Source: Caballeronia sp. LZ062
Lineage (GTDB): Bacteria > Pseudomonadota > Gammaproteobacteria > Burkholderiales > Burkholderiaceae
DNA: 64,000 nt
Assembly: GCF_031450785.1 (NCBI RefSeq)
Contig: NZ_JARTWB010000002.1
Location: 2,542,001-2,606,000, forward strand
Direction: 5' to 3'
Within the stretch, counting starts at the first letter, position 1. Each line of letters begins with the position of its first letter. Made by a program: the position numbers and the translations under genes. The notes under the pieces are model-generated. The model was not told where the DNA came from. It did not search any database and worked only from the letters and a program-made list of their open reading frames with translations. Positions 52,631-60,774 of the stretch are shown here, in pieces.

Positions 52631-53704
52631 ATGATTCCCGTAACCATCCTGACCGGCTTTCTGGGCAGCGGCAAAACCACGCTGCTCAAGCGCATTCTGA
52701 ACGAGAAGCACGGCATGAAGATCGCCGTGATCGAGAACGAGTTCGGCGAAGAGAATATCGACAACGAAATTCTCGTGCAGGAGACGAACGAGCAGATCAT
52801 CCAGATGAGCAACGGCTGCATCTGCTGCACGATTCGCGGCGATCTGGCGCGCGCGCTGGAAGACCTCGCGAACCGCAAGAAGGCGGGCACGCTCGACTTC
52901 GACCGCGTGGTGATCGAAACCACGGGTCTCGCGAATCCGGGTCCGGTCGCGCAGACGTTTTTCATGGATAACACGGTCGCCGACGAATTCCTGCTCGACG
53001 CGATCATCACGCTCGTCGATGCCAAGCACGCGAACGCGCAGCTCGACCAGCACGAAGTGGTGCAGCGGCAAGTCGGTTTCGCGGATCGGCTGTTCATCAC
53101 GAAATCCGATCTCGTGGATGCGGACGCGTTGGAAGCACTGAAGCATCGACTGCTGCACATGAACCCGCGCGCGGCGATCAAGGTCGTGAATTTCGGCGAC
53201 GCGGACATCAAGGAAATCTTCGATCTGCGCGGCTTCAACCTGAACTCGAAGCTGGAGATCGACCCGGACTTCCTCGCGGAAGACGACCACGATCATGACC
53301 ACGATCACGCGCATGACCACGCGCATGACGATCACGACCACGCCACGTGCGGTCACGATCACAGCCACGATCACGAGCATCATCATCATCACGCGCACCA
53401 CGACGACAAGATCAAGTCGTTCGTGTATCGCAGCGACAAGCCGTTCGACCCGAACCGTCTCGAAGACTTCCTCGGCGGCATTTTGCAGATTTATGGCGAG
53501 CGCCTTTTGCGCTACAAGGGCGTGCTGTATATGAAGGGCGTCGATCGCAAGGTCGTGTTCCAGGGCGTGCATCAGATGATGGGCAGCGATCTCGCCGCCA
53601 AATGGATGCCGATCGAGAAGAAGAACAGCAAGATGGTGTTCATCGGAATCGAGCTGCCGAAGGATCTGATCACCGACGGTCTCGACGCCTGCCTGGTGAA
53701 GTAA
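52631..53704 (+). CDS. COG0523 (CobW/ZigA-like) metal-chaperone GTPase with His-rich insert
   Basis: A 357-residue G3E GTPase. Walker A is GFLGSGKTT (9-17), the metal-binding motif CxCC is C63-I-C65-C66 in MSNGCICCTIRG, a Walker B-type segment is DRVVIETTGLANP, and the guanine motif is ITKSD (156-160). Residues about 218-259 form a loop with twenty histidines interleaved with Asp/Glu and one Cys, a zinc or nickel buffer. The CobW C-terminal domain follows. The His-rich loop and the dksA neighbour favour zinc supply over cobalamin synthesis. AAGGAAAC lies upstream of the ATG. A hairpin terminator follows. Confidence 0.93.
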   Translation: MIPVTILTGFLGSGKTTLLKRILNEKHGMKIAVIENEFGEENIDNEILVQETNEQIIQMSNGCICCTIRGDLARALEDLANRKKAGTLDFDRVVIETTGLANPGPVAQTFFMDNTVADEFLLDAIITLVDAKHANAQLDQHEVVQRQVGFADRLFITKSDLVDADALEALKHRLLHMNPRAAIKVVNFGDADIKEIFDLRGFNLNSKLEIDPDFLAEDDHDHDHDHAHDHAHDDHDHATCGHDHSHDHEHHHHHAHHDDKIKSFVYRSDKPFDPNRLEDFLGGILQIYGERLLRYKGVLYMKGVDRKVVFQGVHQMMGSDLAAKWMPIEKKNSKMVFIGIELPKDLITDGLDACLVK

Positions 53705-54244
53705 CTGCGACGGTCAAGCGCGGCACGCATTTCGCTTATCTGCGCCAAGCGCGCGAAACGGCGGATGCAACGTCGATGCGAAGACGATTTGAACGCAAGC
53801 GCCGCCCGCGACTCTCGCCGGCGGCGTTTTTCGTGGACGAATATCGTCGCTGAAATGTAGTCGCGCCCACCAAGCGCCGTCGCTTTTTGCGTGTTCAGGC
53901 GTTATATTTTTGAAATTCCGGCGGCTTTCGACAGGGTTTTCCTCGGTTATCGTCGGAAATTGCGGTTCAGTTACAATACAGCCCCACTGGAGAAGGGCGA
54001 ATCCGTTCGGCGCAGGGGGTGTACGGAAATTGGCCGTCGGATGTTAAAACGGATGCCCCGGCGGACGATCTGCTGATAGGCCGCGAGGGCCAACGAGGCG
54101 GGCGTTTTCGGAGCAGCCAATATCGGTTTCCAGAGGAGTTCGGCCCCGCATCGAGTGTCGCGTGACGCCAAAACGCTGCATGTATGCGGGCAACGCAAGT
54201 GCGGGCGTTGCGAAGACATCGCCTTACATTGAAGAAGCAAGCAG
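53705..54244. other. Intergenic region with the GTPase terminator and the dksA leader
   Basis: 540 bases. A terminator for the GTPase gene lies at 53800-53831. The rest holds the dksA promoter (TACAAT near 53974 is a candidate -10) and an apparently long leader of about 250 bases. No gene is supported; frames here are short or antisense. Confidence 0.45.
53800..53831 (+). terminator. Terminator of the COG0523 GTPase gene
   Basis: CGCCGCC and GGCGGCG flank a 13-base loop and are followed by TTTTT. It lies about 95 bases after the stop. Confidence 0.75.
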
Positions 54245-54661
54245 ATGACAACGAAACTCTTGACCGAAGCCGAAATCCTGAAGATGAGCGAGAAGGACTA
54301 CATGAACGAGGAACAGCTCGCCTTCTTCAAGAACCGGCTCGAGCAGTTGCAAGCGGACATTCTCAAGAATGCCGGCCAGACGACCGAAAATCTGCGGGAA
54401 ACGGTGATCGTGCCGGATCCGGCGGACCGCGCGACCATCGAGGAAGAACATGCACTGGAACTGCGCACGCGCGACCGCGAACGCAAGCTCCTGAAGAAGG
54501 TGCAGCAGTCTCTCGCGCGCATCGAGTCCGGCGACTATGGCTGGTGCGAAGAAACCGGCGAGCCGATCGGCATTCCGCGCCTGCTCGCACGGCCCACGGC
54601 CACGCTCTCGCTAGAAGCGCAAGAGCGCCGCGAATTGCGCCAGAAGCTCTTCGGCGACTAA
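54245..54661 (+). CDS. dksA: DksA RNA polymerase-binding factor lacking most zinc cysteines
   Basis: A 138-residue DksA. The coiled coil with the tip motif DPADRA (58-63) is intact, as needed for action in the RNA polymerase secondary channel with ppGpp. In the zinc-finger region, E. coli has four cysteines; here only C101 remains (YGWCEETGEPIGIPRLLARPTATLSLEAQ), the other three positions being T104, S122 and A125. The protein therefore resembles zinc-independent (C-minus) DksA forms. It follows the metal-chaperone GTPase gene with its own promoter region and has a strong terminator. Confidence 0.93.
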   Translation: MTTKLLTEAEILKMSEKDYMNEEQLAFFKNRLEQLQADILKNAGQTTENLRETVIVPDPADRATIEEEHALELRTRDRERKLLKKVQQSLARIESGDYGWCEETGEPIGIPRLLARPTATLSLEAQERRELRQKLFGD

Positions 54662-55005
54662 AGCGGGGACCGCGCGGCGAACGGTGCGGGACCGCCCGCA
54701 ACGGGGAACTCGCCGCCGCGAAAATCCGCTTTGTCGGGCGCTCGCACTCGCAAAAGGCACACGTGAATCGTGTGCCTTTTTGCTTTTCGCGCGCGCAACA
54801 CACCCGCACTTGATAAATGCCGCCGCGCCCTAAACTGAACTCGACGCGCCCGCTCATCGCGAAGGCGCGCGCGCGGCGCCGTTCGCTTCGAGCCATTCGG
54901 CCAGGCGGAACCCCGCGCCGTGCACTCCATCGAATTCTCGACTGCGTGGCGGCTCGTCACTGATGCCAGCCGCCCGCGTTCTCCCGGTTTTCTTAAGGAA
55001 CGCAC
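54662..55005. other. Intergenic region between dksA and hslV
   Basis: 344 bases with the dksA terminator (54752-54787) and the hslVU promoter region. A sigma-32 promoter is expected for hslVU, but I could not identify one with confidence. No gene is seen. Confidence 0.4.
54752..54787. terminator. Terminator after dksA
   Basis: AAAAGGCACACG-TGAAT-CGTGTGCCTTTTTGCTTTT forms a perfect 12-bp stem with T-run, about 90 bases after the stop; the A-run on the left makes it potentially bidirectional. Confidence 0.93.
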
Positions 55006-55542
55006 ATGGAACAATTTCACGGCACGACCATCGTCTCCGTGCGACGCGGCGGCAAAGTCGCGTTGGGCGGCGATGGTCAGGTGACGCTCGGCAACATCGT
55101 CATGAAGGGCGGCGCCAAGAAAGTGCGCCGCATCTATGGCGGCAAGGTGCTGGTCGGCTTCGCCGGCGGCACCGCCGACGCGTTCTCGCTGCTGGATCGC
55201 TTCGAAGCGAAGCTGGAGAAGCACCAGGGCAATCTGACGCGCGCCGCCGTCGAACTGGCGAAAGACTGGCGCACCGACCGCATGCTGCGCCGTCTCGAAG
55301 CCATGCTGATCGCCGCCGACGCACAGGCCACGCTCGTCATTACCGGCAACGGCGACGTGCTCGATCCCGAAAACGGCATCTGCGCGATCGGCTCGGGTGG
55401 CGCGTATGCGCAAGCCGCCGCGCAGGCGCTCGCCGAAAACACCGACCTTTCGCCACGCGATATCGTCGAAAAGGCGCTGACCATCGCCGGCGACATGTGC
55501 ATCTATACCAATCACAATCGCGTCATCGAGACGATCGAATAA
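55006..55542 (+). CDS. hslV: ATP-dependent protease proteolytic subunit HslV
   Basis: A 178-residue threonine protease. The proteasome-like N-terminus [38 protein letters not shown] is preceded by MEQFHG, so Thr7 must be exposed by removal of six residues; most enterobacterial forms lose only Met. [19 protein letters not shown] and [16 protein letters not shown] are present. It forms the HslUV complex and degrades misfolded proteins. It lies 12 bp before hslU; TAAGGAACG lies upstream of its ATG. Confidence 0.96.
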   Translation: MEQFHGTTIVSVRRGGKVALGGDGQVTLGNIVMKGGAKKVRRIYGGKVLVGFAGGTADAFSLLDRFEAKLEKHQGNLTRAAVELAKDWRTDRMLRRLEAMLIAADAQATLVITGNGDVLDPENGICAIGSGGAYAQAAAQALAENTDLSPRDIVEKALTIAGDMCIYTNHNRVIETIE

Positions 55543-55554
55543 AGGAACCCAGCG

Positions 55555-56892
55555 ATGACCACCATGACTCCCTCCGAAATCGTCTCCGAACTCGACAAAC
55601 ACATCATCGGTCAAGGGCGCGCGAAAAAGGCGGTCGCCGTCGCGTTGCGCAACCGCTGGCGCCGTCAGCAGGTCGCCGAGCCGCTGCGCCAGGAAATCAC
55701 GCCGAAGAACATTCTGATGATCGGGCCGACGGGCGTCGGCAAGACCGAAATCGCGCGGCGTCTCGCGAAGCTCGCAGACGCGCCGTTCATCAAGATCGAA
55801 GCGACCAAGTTCACCGAAGTCGGCTACGTGGGCCGCGATGTCGACAGCATCGTGCGCGATCTGATCGAAATCTCCGTCAAGCAGACGCGCGAGGCGGAGA
55901 TGAAGAAGGTGCGCACGAAGGCGGAAGATCGCGCGGAAGACCGCATTCTCGATATTCTGCTGCCGAGCGCGCGCCCGGTCGGTTTCGGCGCGGCAGAAGC
56001 GACCAGCGAAGGCGATAACACCACGCGCCAGACGTTCCGCAAGCGCCTGCGCGAAGGCGCGCTCGACGACAAGGAAGTCGAACTGGACGTCGAAATGCCG
56101 CAAGTCGGCATGGACATCATGGGTCCGCCGGGCATGGAAGACATGACCGAGCAGATTCGCTCGATGTTCGCGAACATCGGCGGCGGCAAGAAGACGCGCC
56201 GCAAGGTGAAGGTGAAGGAGGCGCTGAAGCTGCTCACCGACGAAGAAGCCGGCAAGCTGCTCAACGACGAAGAGGTCAAGACGAAGGCGGTGCAGAACGT
56301 CGAGCAGAACGGCATCGTTTTTCTGGACGAGATCGACAAGATCGCGTCGCGCAGTGAAGTCGGCGGGGCGGAAGTCTCGCGCGCGGGCGTGCAGCGTGAT
56401 CTGCTGCCGCTCGTGGAAGGCACGACCATCAACACGAAGTACGGGATGATCAAGACGGATCACATCCTGTTCATAGCGAGCGGCGCGTTTCATCTCGCCA
56501 AGCCGAGCGATCTGATACCCGAGCTGCAAGGGCGTTTCCCGATTCGCGTCGAGCTGGATTCGCTGTCCGTGGGCGATTTCGAGTCCATCCTGAATTCGAC
56601 CGACGCGAGTCTCGTCAAACAGTACAAGGCGCTGCTCGCAACGGAAGACGTCGAACTCGACTTCGCCGATGACGGCATCCGGCGTCTGGCCGAAATCGCG
56701 TTCTCGGTGAACGAGAAGACTGAGAACATCGGCGCGCGGCGGCTTTATACGGTGATCGAAAAGCTGCTCGAGGAAGTGTCGTTCGCGGCGGGCAACCACG
56801 CAGGCCAGCCGGTGAAGATCGACGCGGCGTACGTGGACCGCGCTTTGGGCGATGTCGCGGAAGACGAGGATTTGTCACGCTACGTGCTGTAG
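55555..56892 (+). CDS. hslU: HslU ATPase (unfoldase) subunit
   Basis: A 445-residue AAA+ ATPase. Walker A is [20 protein letters not shown] (about 57-76), Walker [14 protein letters not shown], sensor 2/arginine region [19 protein letters not shown]. The inserted I-domain (about 110-245) includes [25 protein letters not shown]. The C-terminus EDLSRYVL docks into HslV. It unfolds substrates and feeds them to HslV. AAAGGAACCC precedes the ATG. A strong terminator follows. Confidence 0.97.
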   Translation: MTTMTPSEIVSELDKHIIGQGRAKKAVAVALRNRWRRQQVAEPLRQEITPKNILMIGPTGVGKTEIARRLAKLADAPFIKIEATKFTEVGYVGRDVDSIVRDLIEISVKQTREAEMKKVRTKAEDRAEDRILDILLPSARPVGFGAAEATSEGDNTTRQTFRKRLREGALDDKEVELDVEMPQVGMDIMGPPGMEDMTEQIRSMFANIGGGKKTRRKVKVKEALKLLTDEEAGKLLNDEEVKTKAVQNVEQNGIVFLDEIDKIASRSEVGGAEVSRAGVQRDLLPLVEGTTINTKYGMIKTDHILFIASGAFHLAKPSDLIPELQGRFPIRVELDSLSVGDFESILNSTDASLVKQYKALLATEDVELDFADDGIRRLAEIAFSVNEKTENIGARRLYTVIEKLLEEVSFAAGNHAGQPVKIDAAYVDRALGDVAEDEDLSRYVL

Positions 56893-56910
56893 TCGGACGC
56901 AACTACGAGA

Positions 56911-56940
56911 AAGCCGGGCCACTAGCGCCCGGTTTTTTTA
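56911..56940 (+). terminator. Terminator of hslVU
   Basis: CCGGGC and GCCCGG with a seven-base loop, flanked by AAG and followed by seven T residues, 20 bases after the hslU stop. Confidence 0.92.
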
Positions 56941-56963
56941 CGCCTGCTGCAGATGAGAAGGCG

Positions 56964-57025
56964 AAAAAAAAAGCCCGCCTAGTCGGCGGGCTGAATCCAT
57001 ATCAGGAGGAGACATGGAGGAGACA
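56964..57025 (-). ncRNA. Small RNA with tandem CUCCUCC anti-Shine-Dalgarno motifs
   Basis: On the minus strand an extended -10 (TGTG-TATTAT, 57032-57037) and a -35-like TTGCGT (57055-57060, 17-base spacing) precede a short transcript. From about 57025 it reads through two copies of TGTCTCCTCC separated by one base (57005-57025), then about ten bases, then the hairpin AGCCCGCC-GACTA-GGCGGGCT and a nine-T run ending at 56964. The predicted RNA is about 62 nt, its first half single-stranded and complementary to Shine-Dalgarno sequences, its second half an intrinsic terminator. This is the build of a trans-acting repressor of translation. By position after hslVU it may be the homologue of the B. 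cenocepacia small RNA NcS27; that identity is from memory and unchecked. Confidence 0.75.
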
Positions 57026-57223
57026 GTTCCAATAATACACAGCGGGTTGATGCGACGCAATAGAAATTTTAGTAAAAACCCCTATGGCGTCGATGTGTGG
57101 TATCTGCGCGTCACTTTTTGTCGCAACGCTGGACGAGCCAAAAATGACAGAGCAAGGAACGGCGCGTAACCTCATCGGCACGGCTCTACAGTGGACGCGT
57201 ACCCAAAAGCCGCCGAGGTCATC

Positions 57224-58306
57224 ATGAACGCCGCAGAAATGCCCCTCTATCAAACGGATGAAAGCCGCTGGCAAGCCGTCGCCGGACGCGACGCCAAAGC
57301 CGACGGCGCATTCTTCTTCGCCGTGCGCACGACCGGCGTATTCTGCCGCCCGTCATGCGCGTCGCGGGCGCCGCGTCGCGAGAACGTGTCCTTCTTCACG
57401 ACAACCGACGCAGCCGAAGCCGCCGGATATCGCCCGTGCAAGCGCTGTCAGCCGACGAGCCTGCCGCGCGAACTCGCCATCGTCGAGCGCGCGTGCAAGG
57501 TGCTCGACGCCGATCCGCAGCAGCGCATGACGCTCGCCCAACTGAGCGACGCCGTGCACGTCAGCCCGTTCCATTTGCAGCGGCTGTTCTCGCGGATCGT
57601 CGGGATTTCGCCGCGACAATATCAGGCGGCCCGGCGCGCGGGCGTGCTGCGCGATGCCTTGCAGCGCGGGCGCGATGTCACGCGCGCCACGCAGGACGCC
57701 GGTTTCGGCTCGCCGTCGCGTATGTATGACGCCGCCCCAGCGGAACTCGGCATGACGCCGTCTGCGTATCGGCGCAAGGGCGCGGGACTGACCGTGCGCT
57801 ACGCGACCGCGGCCACGCCGCTCGGCACCGTGCTCGTCGCGGCGACGGACAAGGGCGTCTGCAAGATCGCTTTCAGCGATGATCCCGCCGCGCTCATCGA
57901 CCAGCTCGCCGCCGATTTCGCGCTGGCCGAGCGCGTTCGGGACGACGCGCGCATGGAGCCGTTCATCGCGCAGATTCGCGCGTATCTGCACGGCACGCGC
58001 GAGCGGTTCGACTTGCCGCTCGACATCGGCGCGACCGCGTTTCAGCAGCGCGTCTGGGATGCGCTGCGCCAGATTCCCTACGGCGAGACGCGCAGCTATA
58101 CGGACGTCGCGGCGTCGGTCGGATCGCCGGGCGCAGTGCGGGCCGTCGCGAGCGCGTGCGCATCGAATCCCGTGGCGTTGGCGATTCCGTGTCATCGCGT
58201 GATCGGCAAGGATGGCGCGATTGCCGGCTATCGCTGGGGCTTGTCGCGCAAGGAAGCGTTGCTCGACACCGAGCGCACACACAGCGAAGCGGGAAAGGTC
58301 GCCTGA
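57224..58306 (+). CDS. ada: Ada-type bifunctional DNA methyl repair protein and regulator
   Basis: A 360-residue Ada. Start ATG 57224 with GAGGTC upstream. N-terminal zinc domain: C41, C45, C72 and C75 (VFCRPSCASRAP, YRPCKRCQPT), where C41 accepts methyl groups from phosphotriesters. AraC-type HTH (LAQLSDAVHVSPFHLQRLFSRIVGISPRQYQAARR) and C-terminal O6-methylguanine transferase with the active cysteine C323 in AIPCHRVIGKDG follow. It repairs alkylated DNA and, when methylated, activates the adaptive response, probably including its own gene. No alkB or alkA is adjacent. Confidence 0.95.
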   Translation: MNAAEMPLYQTDESRWQAVAGRDAKADGAFFFAVRTTGVFCRPSCASRAPRRENVSFFTTTDAAEAAGYRPCKRCQPTSLPRELAIVERACKVLDADPQQRMTLAQLSDAVHVSPFHLQRLFSRIVGISPRQYQAARRAGVLRDALQRGRDVTRATQDAGFGSPSRMYDAAPAELGMTPSAYRRKGAGLTVRYATAATPLGTVLVAATDKGVCKIAFSDDPAALIDQLAADFALAERVRDDARMEPFIAQIRAYLHGTRERFDLPLDIGATAFQQRVWDALRQIPYGETRSYTDVAASVGSPGAVRAVASACASNPVALAIPCHRVIGKDGAIAGYRWGLSRKEALLDTERTHSEAGKVA

Positions 58307-58325
58307 AAGCAAAATTAGCACCGCT

Positions 58326-58359
58326 GCGCCCGCCGTCGAACGACGCGCGGGCGCTTTTT
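58326..58359 (+). terminator. Terminator of ada
   Basis: GCGCCCGC-CGTCG-AA-CGACG-C-GCGGGCGC followed by TTTTT; long GC-rich stem 20 bases after the stop. Confidence 0.9.
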
Positions 58360-58503
58360 CATTGCATCGCCAACACGCGTTCATCGCGCTGCGAACCGCG
58401 CCAATCGGAGCCTCAAGCACGGGCAACACCGAGATGTTAAAGTGCCCGCTACCCGAAAATTTGACCGGGCGCGAGCCACTCGCGCTCTTCGCAGAACGCT
58501 TCA

Positions 58504-60123
58504 ATGGCAAATAAAAATCCCGCTCACCCCGCAGCCGGCGCATACCAGCGCAGGCTTGCCGCGCTCGCGTCCGGCCCACACGCCGACGCCCTGCGCCAAG
58601 GCTTGCGCGGCATCGAAAAGGAAAGCCTGCGCGTGACGGCCGATGGCAAGCTCGCAATGACGCCGCATCCGCGGTCGTTCGGCTCGGCGCTCACGCATCC
58701 GCTCATCACGACGGACTATTCGGAAGCGCTCGTCGAACTCATCACGCCCGCCGAGCCGGACGCCGCGCGCGCGCTCGCGCGTCTCGACGCGATTCATCGC
58801 TTTGCCTACGCGCATCTCGGCGACGAGCTGCTGTGGAATCACTCGATGCCCAACGCGCTGCCGCCCGAGGACGAGATCCCGCTCGGTTATTACGGCACGT
58901 CGAACATCGGCAAACTGAAGCACGTGTATCGTCGCGGACTCGCGCTGCGTTACGGCCGCACGATGCAATGCATCGCGGGCATTCACTACAACTATTCGCT
59001 CGACGAGAACGTGTGGCGAGCGTGGCAGGCGCTCGATCCGGCGAGCACGCTGTCGTTGCAGGACTTCCGCTCGGAGCGTTACTTCGCGCTGATCCGCAAC
59101 TTTCGCCGCACGAGCTGGCTCTTGATGTATCTGTTCGGCGCGTCGCCCGCGCTGAATAAACGCTTCGTCGAAGGCAAGCCGCATCGGCTCGAAACGTTCG
59201 ACGACGACACGTTCTATCTGCCGCATGCCACCAGCCTGCGCATGAGCGACCTCGGCTACACGAACAATCCGGCGCAGGCCGATCTGCTGCCGAGCTACGA
59301 TCACCTCGACGCGTACCTCGACGTGCTCGCAAAAGCCGTGAGCCAGCCGTATGCGCCGTATGAAGCCATCGGCACGCAGCGCGACGGCGAGTGGGTGCAG
59401 ATCAATACGAATGTGTTGCAGATCGAAAACGAGTTCTACTCGACGATCCGTCCGAAGCGCGTAGCACGTTCCGGCCAGCGCCCGCTGCACGCGCTGGCCG
59501 AGCGCGGCGTGCAATACATCGAAGTGCGCTGCCTGGATATCGATCCGTTCGCGCCGGCCGGCATCGCGCTCGAAACGGCGCGCTTTCTGGATGCGTATCT
59601 GCTTTACTGCGCACTGGAAGACAGCCCGCTCTTGCCGCGCGAGGCGAACATCGAGGCGAACGACAACTTCAACGCCATCACGAAGGAAGGACGCAAACCG
59701 GGCCTGACGCTTCGTCGTGACGGCGCGCAGGTTTCGATGCAGGCGTGGGCGAACGAATTGTTCGATGCCATCGAGCCGGTCGCCAGCACGCTCGACGCGC
59801 TCGCCGGTAACGACGACCACACGCGCGCACTCGCGGCGCTTCGCCCGCGCATTGCGGACGCGTCGCTGACACCGTCGGCTCGCGTGCTGCAGACGATGCG
59901 CGACAAGCAGCAGTCCTTCGAGACGTTCGCGTTCGACATCAGCCGTGCGCACGCGGAGTACTTTCGCCGCCGCCCGCTGCCGCCCGACGAAGAGCGCGAC
60001 ATGGAAGCGCTTGCCGCGAAGTCGCTGACGGAGCAAGCCGCCATCGAACGCGAAGAGACTGAACCGTTCGACGCGTTCGTCGCCGCGTATCGGGATTACA
60101 AGCCGAACAGCGTCGGCGTGTGA
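58504..60123 (+). CDS. gshA: Glutamate-cysteine ligase, gammaproteobacterial type (GshA)
   Basis: A 539-residue enzyme that makes gamma-glutamylcysteine, the first step of glutathione synthesis. The family signatures are [52 protein letters not shown] (about 31-82), [62 protein letters not shown] and [17 protein letters not shown]. This is the E. coli-like monofunctional form. No gshB is next to it. A stress-linked neighbourhood (ada, hslVU) may be coincidence. There is no strong ribosome-binding site before the ATG. Confidence 0.95.
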   Translation: MANKNPAHPAAGAYQRRLAALASGPHADALRQGLRGIEKESLRVTADGKLAMTPHPRSFGSALTHPLITTDYSEALVELITPAEPDAARALARLDAIHRFAYAHLGDELLWNHSMPNALPPEDEIPLGYYGTSNIGKLKHVYRRGLALRYGRTMQCIAGIHYNYSLDENVWRAWQALDPASTLSLQDFRSERYFALIRNFRRTSWLLMYLFGASPALNKRFVEGKPHRLETFDDDTFYLPHATSLRMSDLGYTNNPAQADLLPSYDHLDAYLDVLAKAVSQPYAPYEAIGTQRDGEWVQINTNVLQIENEFYSTIRPKRVARSGQRPLHALAERGVQYIEVRCLDIDPFAPAGIALETARFLDAYLLYCALEDSPLLPREANIEANDNFNAITKEGRKPGLTLRRDGAQVSMQAWANELFDAIEPVASTLDALAGNDDHTRALAALRPRIADASLTPSARVLQTMRDKQQSFETFAFDISRAHAEYFRRRPLPPDEERDMEALAAKSLTEQAAIEREETEPFDAFVAAYRDYKPNSVGV

Positions 60124-60263
60124 TCGCGCTCACGGGCGTTTTTTCCTGCTTCGCTTCGGCGAGTCTGGCAAAAACGACGCGTTTTGCAACAGACGGAAAC
60201 GCGCCGAACATCGCACGCGCGTGCGGACCGAAAATTGGCTTTTTATCGACTATCGGGATTGCG

Positions 60264-60764
60264 ATGAACTACCGACTCATCAGCGCAGCCGCGTCGCTCG
60301 CCTTGATCGCCGGGTGCGCCGCCGAAACGCAGGTCAGCAGCCAGACGATCGAACAGGCCACCGCGCCGCTCACCTGCATGAGCAAGCTCGAATGCGACGC
60401 GTGGTGGGCGCGCGCGCAGGTTTGGGTGACGAATCATTCCGAGTACAAGTTGCAAGCGATCACGGATTCCGTCATTCAGACGGCCGGCCCGTCGAGCGGC
60501 AAGCGCGCGCTCGCGTATCAGGTCACAAAGACGCCGAGCAACGAAGGCACGGCGACCATCGGCTTCGCGGCGCACTGCGACAGTCCGCTCGGCTGCGATC
60601 CGAACCCGTGGCAGGCGGGCGCGGACTTCAAGCAATTCGTGCGCAACGGCACGTCGCGTCCCGTCAGCGCCACGCCGCAGGCCGTGCAGCAGCCGCAGCA
60701 GATGCAGTCTGTTCCGCTCAATCTGGACAGCCAGCCGGCGCAATCGGTCACGCCGATTCAGTGA
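60264..60764 (+). CDS. Small lipoprotein of unknown function
   Basis: A 166-residue protein from ATG 60264. The signal peptide has a lipobox LIAGC (about 14-18). The mature part has a cysteine pair (LTCMSKLECDAWW) and an alpha/beta domain with ITDSVIQTAGPSSGKRALAYQVTKTPSNEGTATIGFAAHCD. The C-terminal 35 residues are a Gln/Pro-rich linker. I do not recognise a named family. It is convergent with the efflux gene. Confidence 0.7.
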   Translation: MNYRLISAAASLALIAGCAAETQVSSQTIEQATAPLTCMSKLECDAWWARAQVWVTNHSEYKLQAITDSVIQTAGPSSGKRALAYQVTKTPSNEGTATIGFAAHCDSPLGCDPNPWQAGADFKQFVRNGTSRPVSATPQAVQQPQQMQSVPLNLDSQPAQSVTPIQ

Positions 60765-60774
60765 CGCTCCTGCG

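Noticed and set aside
57014..57169. A plus-strand frame of 51 codons (MEETVPIIHSGL...) behind a perfect AGGAGGAGAC
   Set aside because: The apparent ribosome-binding site is the complement of the small RNA's CUCCUCC repeats, the product has no recognisable features, and the promoter and terminator in this gap point to a minus-strand transcript.
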